DNA of 64,000 nucleotides from Anthopleura xanthogrammica (Eukaryota; Cnidaria; Anthozoa; Actiniaria; Actiniidae): NCBI GenBank assembly GCA_964019055.1, contig OZ025213.1, positions 8,760,216 to 8,824,215 of the forward strand, read 5' to 3'. Shown piece by piece: positions 60,368 to 64,000 of this stretch (position 1 is its first letter; each line of letters starts with the position of its first letter). The notes under the pieces were generated by a model. It saw only the letters and a program-made list of their open reading frames with translations, ran no database searches and was not told where the DNA came from. The position numbers and the translations under genes were made by a program.

Positions 60368-61900
60368 CATGAGGAGTTTTTCAATTTAATTATGTACAGT
60401 TGCATGACATTTTAACTTATAAACTTAAAACTTACGAAAGTTTCGACAAAATTTGTCATTTTTATTCAATCAAAATAAACGTGTTTGTATGTGAATTCTA
60501 GTTATATATATACTATATACTATATACTATATATTACTATGAAGTAATCTATATTTATGACACGAGAAACCCCGCATAAACTAGCGTGATACAAGAAATA
60601 TACTTGAAGTAGTCGTTCTAAATTGCTAGTAGCTTGTTAGTAATTTGAAAGTGGTAGAAAAGCCGACTGACTAGTTAACTACTGTGAAAAAAGTCCGCAG
60701 ACATCTGGTTCCCTTGCATGGCGTAATTAACATTCAGTCTGTGGGGGGAGGGGGGAGAGCTCCTTTAGCTAAACTTCTTTCTCTCGGCCAGTGACCTCTC
60801 AAGAATGGAGCGGGCAGTGCGCACTTTCCATCAACCACTGCCATGACCGCTTCCATTTAAGGAAAACCGGGGAAAAAATCCCTGGAATTAAGGGAGAGAT
60901 CCAATTTACTCTGTTCATATGTTAACCTGAGCCGACGTACTGGTATACGCCATGGATAAATTTTTGGATAGTTAACTCATCTCCGATTGCGATGTAAATA
61001 CACTTCTTTAATCACTGCTGGCTTTAACATATATATCAAGAAAATCAAGAAATCCTTTGCTGATGAATAATGATTTCTTTTGTCGGTTTCGTGAGAGAGA
61101 TAGCGATGTTCAAGGATTCTAACTTATCTGACTATGTATAAAACTGATTAACAGCTTGTAGCTCCATTGAGGCGGCATAGGATACACAACATAGGGAAGG
61201 ATATGATAAAGATAAGGTTCATCGATAATCCAACTCAATATTCATTCTGACTTTGTGCTGAGATCCGGAAGAAATTACGCTTAAACGCTTATGTCAGATT
61301 TATTCAAATGTGTTAATTTTTTCGTACATGTTATTATAAAGAGGATGAGAGTGAATGAAAGGGAACGAAAGGAAATAAACGAACTAGGCATTAGGAATAA
61401 AAAAGGGGAGTAATTTGGTGAAGATCTGATGAGTTCGATTTTTTCCAAGCATTGAATAGGCTTCTCCGCTGTACAAAAGAACTCTGAATGGGCTTCCTTC
61501 CAGCAATGAATTGGCTTCCCGCAAGCACTGAATTGGCTTCTCAAGAGCTTTGTACTCATTTCATTCAGGATATTTACTCTTAATGAATGAATGAATGTTC
61601 AACGAGTGAATGAATTTAGGGCAATTAAGAATTTTAAATCAATAGGAGACTTTTTTAAAAACACAACAAAAAACATTCAAAGCGGTCTAGATCTGTGATA
61701 TTCAATGATGTTGCAATACTTCAAAATCCGGCTTTCCCATGTCCGAAAATTGCGGAAAAAAACCTTTAAGAAATGTCAAATTTTTTTTCATAACACAGGA
61801 AAGTGCTTAAAATTTCAAAGCAAATCAAATTTTGGATGATAATATATAGCGCAATATAAGAATAGAAAGATAAACATGATTTGCGTATGATGATGAAAAT
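60368..61900. other. No recognised gene
   Basis: It includes a ctatatacta repeat at about 60508-60538, a G-run near 60742 and a ggcttc-rich stretch at 61460-61540 with repeated aattggcttcccgcaagcac-like units. No gene. Confidence 0.35.
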
Positions 61901-62042
61901 ATGAAAGGCATATGTGGTCTTACCATACTTAATGGACTAGAGCGTCCGACTAGTATACGGAGGGTCGTCGGTTCGATTCCCATCTGGGGCTCAGAATTTT
62001 TCTGAGTCCATTCAGTATGGTACGATCACATATACATTTCAT
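61901..62042 (+). mobile_element. Hairpin element with tRNA-like promoter boxes
   Basis: The arms pair (taccatacttaatgga with tccattcagtatggta; tatgtgg with the terminal cacata). The enclosed part looks tRNA-like: tggactagagcg (A-box-like) and ggttcgattccc (B box). Acceptor and T stems do not pair properly, so it is not a working tRNA gene. It may be a snap-back tRNA-derived SINE. Confidence 0.55.
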
Positions 62043-62561
62043 AGAAAAGAAAGAGTTAAGATTTCAGGATCGTGTAATGAAAGCATTAATACGTTTTTCT
62101 TTATACGGATTAGCATCAAGTGAGCATCAAGCCAACATCAGGTTTTGAATAACGGTATATAGAGAAATGTTTGATATATTGATTTAGTTCCTGCTGTAAC
62201 TATGAGGGCTTGCACTAACGCACATACATATGAAAATGACAAAATTACAAAAAAACAAATAGGAATCAAATAGAAAATATTTTCTTTATTTTGATTCATA
62301 AGTCCCCTAGATTGATGAGAATAATAGTTTAGTAATATATAAACAAGATCATCTCAAAAGCTATCAAACCATACCTTCAAAACAGTGAAATAATTACTTC
62401 TGTTTTGAAAAAAAGCAATTCTATTTGTCATTTTCTATTTTTAGTGATGAATACATTCTTGCAATTAAGTGTAGAAAGAAAAGAAAAGAAAAAAAACAAT
62501 AAGTGAGTGAGCTGCATGAATTAATGGATGGAGGCATGAATGAATAGATGAATATATGGAT
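62043..62561. other. No recognised feature
   Basis: AT-rich spacer between the tRNA-like hairpin and the GGAT satellite. Confidence 0.4.
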
Positions 62562-63828
62562 GGATGGATTGATTGATCGATTGATTGAATGCTTGAATGG
62601 ATGGATGGATGAATGGATGAATGGATGGATGGATGGATTGATTGATTACCTGATTGAATGCTTGAATGGATGGATGGATGGATGGATGGATGGATGGATG
62701 GATGGATGGATGGATGGATGGATGGATGGATGGATGGATGGATGGATGGATGGATGGATGGATGGATGGATGGATGGATGGATGGATGGATGGATGGATG
62801 GATGGATGGATGGATGGATGGATGGATGGATGGATGGATGGATGGATGGATGGATGGATGGATGGATGGATGGATGGATGGATGGATGGATGGATGGATG
62901 GATGGATGGATGGATGGATGGATGGATGGATGGATGGATGGATGGATGGATGGATGGATGGATGGATGGATGGATGGATGGATGGATGGATGGATGGATG
63001 GATGGATGGATGGATGGATGGATGGATGGATGGATGGATGGATGGATGGATGGATGGATGGATGGATGGATGGATGGATGGATGGATGGATGGATGGATG
63101 GATGGATGGATGGATGGATGGATGGATGGATGGATGGATGGATGGATGGATGGATGGATGGATGGATGGATGGATGGATGGATGGATGGATGGATGGATG
63201 GATGGATGGATGGATGGATGGATGGATGGATGGATGGATGGATGGATGGATGGATGGATGGATGGATGGATGGATGGATGGATGGATGGATGGATGGATG
63301 GATGGATGGATGGATGGATGGATGGATGGATGGATGGATGGATGGATGGATGGATGGATGGATGGATGGATGGATGGATGGATGGATGGATGGATGGATG
63401 GATGGATGGATGGATGGATGGATGGATGGATGGATGGATGGATGGATGGATGGATGGATGGATGGATGGATGGATGGATGGATGGATGGATGGATGGATG
63501 GATGGATGGATGGATGGATGGATGGATGGATGGATGGATGGATGGATGGATTGATTACCTGATTGAATGCTTGAATGGATGGATGGATGGATGGATGGAT
63601 GGATGGATGGATGGATGGATGGATGGATGGATGGATGGATGGATGGATGGATGGATGGATGGATGGATGGATGGATGGATGGATGGATGGATGAATGGAT
63701 GAATGGATGGATGGATGGATTGATTGATTACCTGATTGAATGCTTGAATGGATGGATGGATGGATGGATGGATGGATGGATGGATGGATGGATGGATGGA
63801 TGGATGGGTAGATTGATTGATGAATAAA
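62562..63828 (+). repeat. (GGAT)n satellite with spaced interruptions
   Basis: More than 1.2 kb of GGAT tetranucleotide, including a perfect block of about 885 bp (62666-63550). It is broken by near-identical insertions of the form ttgattacctgattgaatgc at about 62639, 63551 and 63725. Frames read as Trp-Met-Asp-Gly or Ile-His-Pro-Ser repeats and are not genes. Confidence 0.97.
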
Positions 63829-64000
63829 ACGGATGGATGGATGAAAAAAAAGATGAATGAATGAATGAAAGGTTTGGTGACTGGCTTACTGTCAGATAAT
63901 ACCACAGGAAGCCCAAATTTGAGAGATACATCAAAATACTAAATTGGCTTTCTTCTATGGATTTCAGCTTATACGATAACGTCTAAATTCCACATTTCCT

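Noticed and set aside
62548..63702. 384-aa Trp-Met-Asp-Gly repeat protein
   Set aside because: Translation of a GGAT tetranucleotide satellite; open in several frames and on both strands because the unit carries no stop.

Overview
This is eukaryotic, AT-rich, intron-containing metazoan DNA, most likely from an anthozoan cnidarian (coral or sea anemone). The guess rests on a peptide-type GPCR on one exon, a fragment resembling the MASRF-start ORFs derived from tyrosine recombinases that are common in those genomes, a G-run-terminated repeat of a kind I associate with them, and many small inverted-repeat elements. No bacterial, organellar or intact viral feature was seen. The species is not determined.

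Layout. (1) 1-10388 (unit A) and 10389-19390 (unit B) are a head-to-tail tandem duplication, nearly identical except for 1,126 bp missing from B. (2) An older, more diverged inverted copy lies in two pieces: D (21716-23840) and C (31212-34870). They are separated by 7.4 kb of unrelated sequence carrying two TTAA-flanked MITEs. (3) 35-46 kb holds four further small secreted-peptide genes, all on the minus strand, among trinucleotide arrays. (4) 46-53 kb is mostly repeats, including a 10-bp minisatellite inside terminal inverted repeats and a tRNA-derived SINE. (5) 53294-54496 is an intact seven-transmembrane receptor. (6) 54.5-64 kb is gene-poor and ends in a (GGAT)n array of more than 1 kb.

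The main result is a cluster of about ten small secreted-peptide loci that I do not recognise as a named family. Gene family 1 (three copies) and family 2 (three copies) share one plan: signal peptide, a short segment starting with Tyr, a Gly plus basic cleavage/amidation-like site, a phase-0 intron, and a short basic terminal exon. The promoter has a TATA-like box about 90-96 bp before the ATG. Family 3 (four loci) has a conserved L-[SN]-[IV]-[DNH]-[IL] motif at the predicted mature N-terminus, a helical segment ending in Cys, and in some members an Arg-rich tail like that of cationic antimicrobial peptides. Reading frames are kept between diverged inverted copies while the predicted mature parts change, which suggests real and perhaps diversifying genes. 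Whether they are neuropeptides, host-defence peptides or venom-like peptides cannot be decided from sequence. The nearby receptor is of a peptide-binding type, but a ligand-receptor link is speculation.

All gene models were read by eye. Exon joins rest on splice consensus, reading frame and comparison between the internal copies, not on transcripts.
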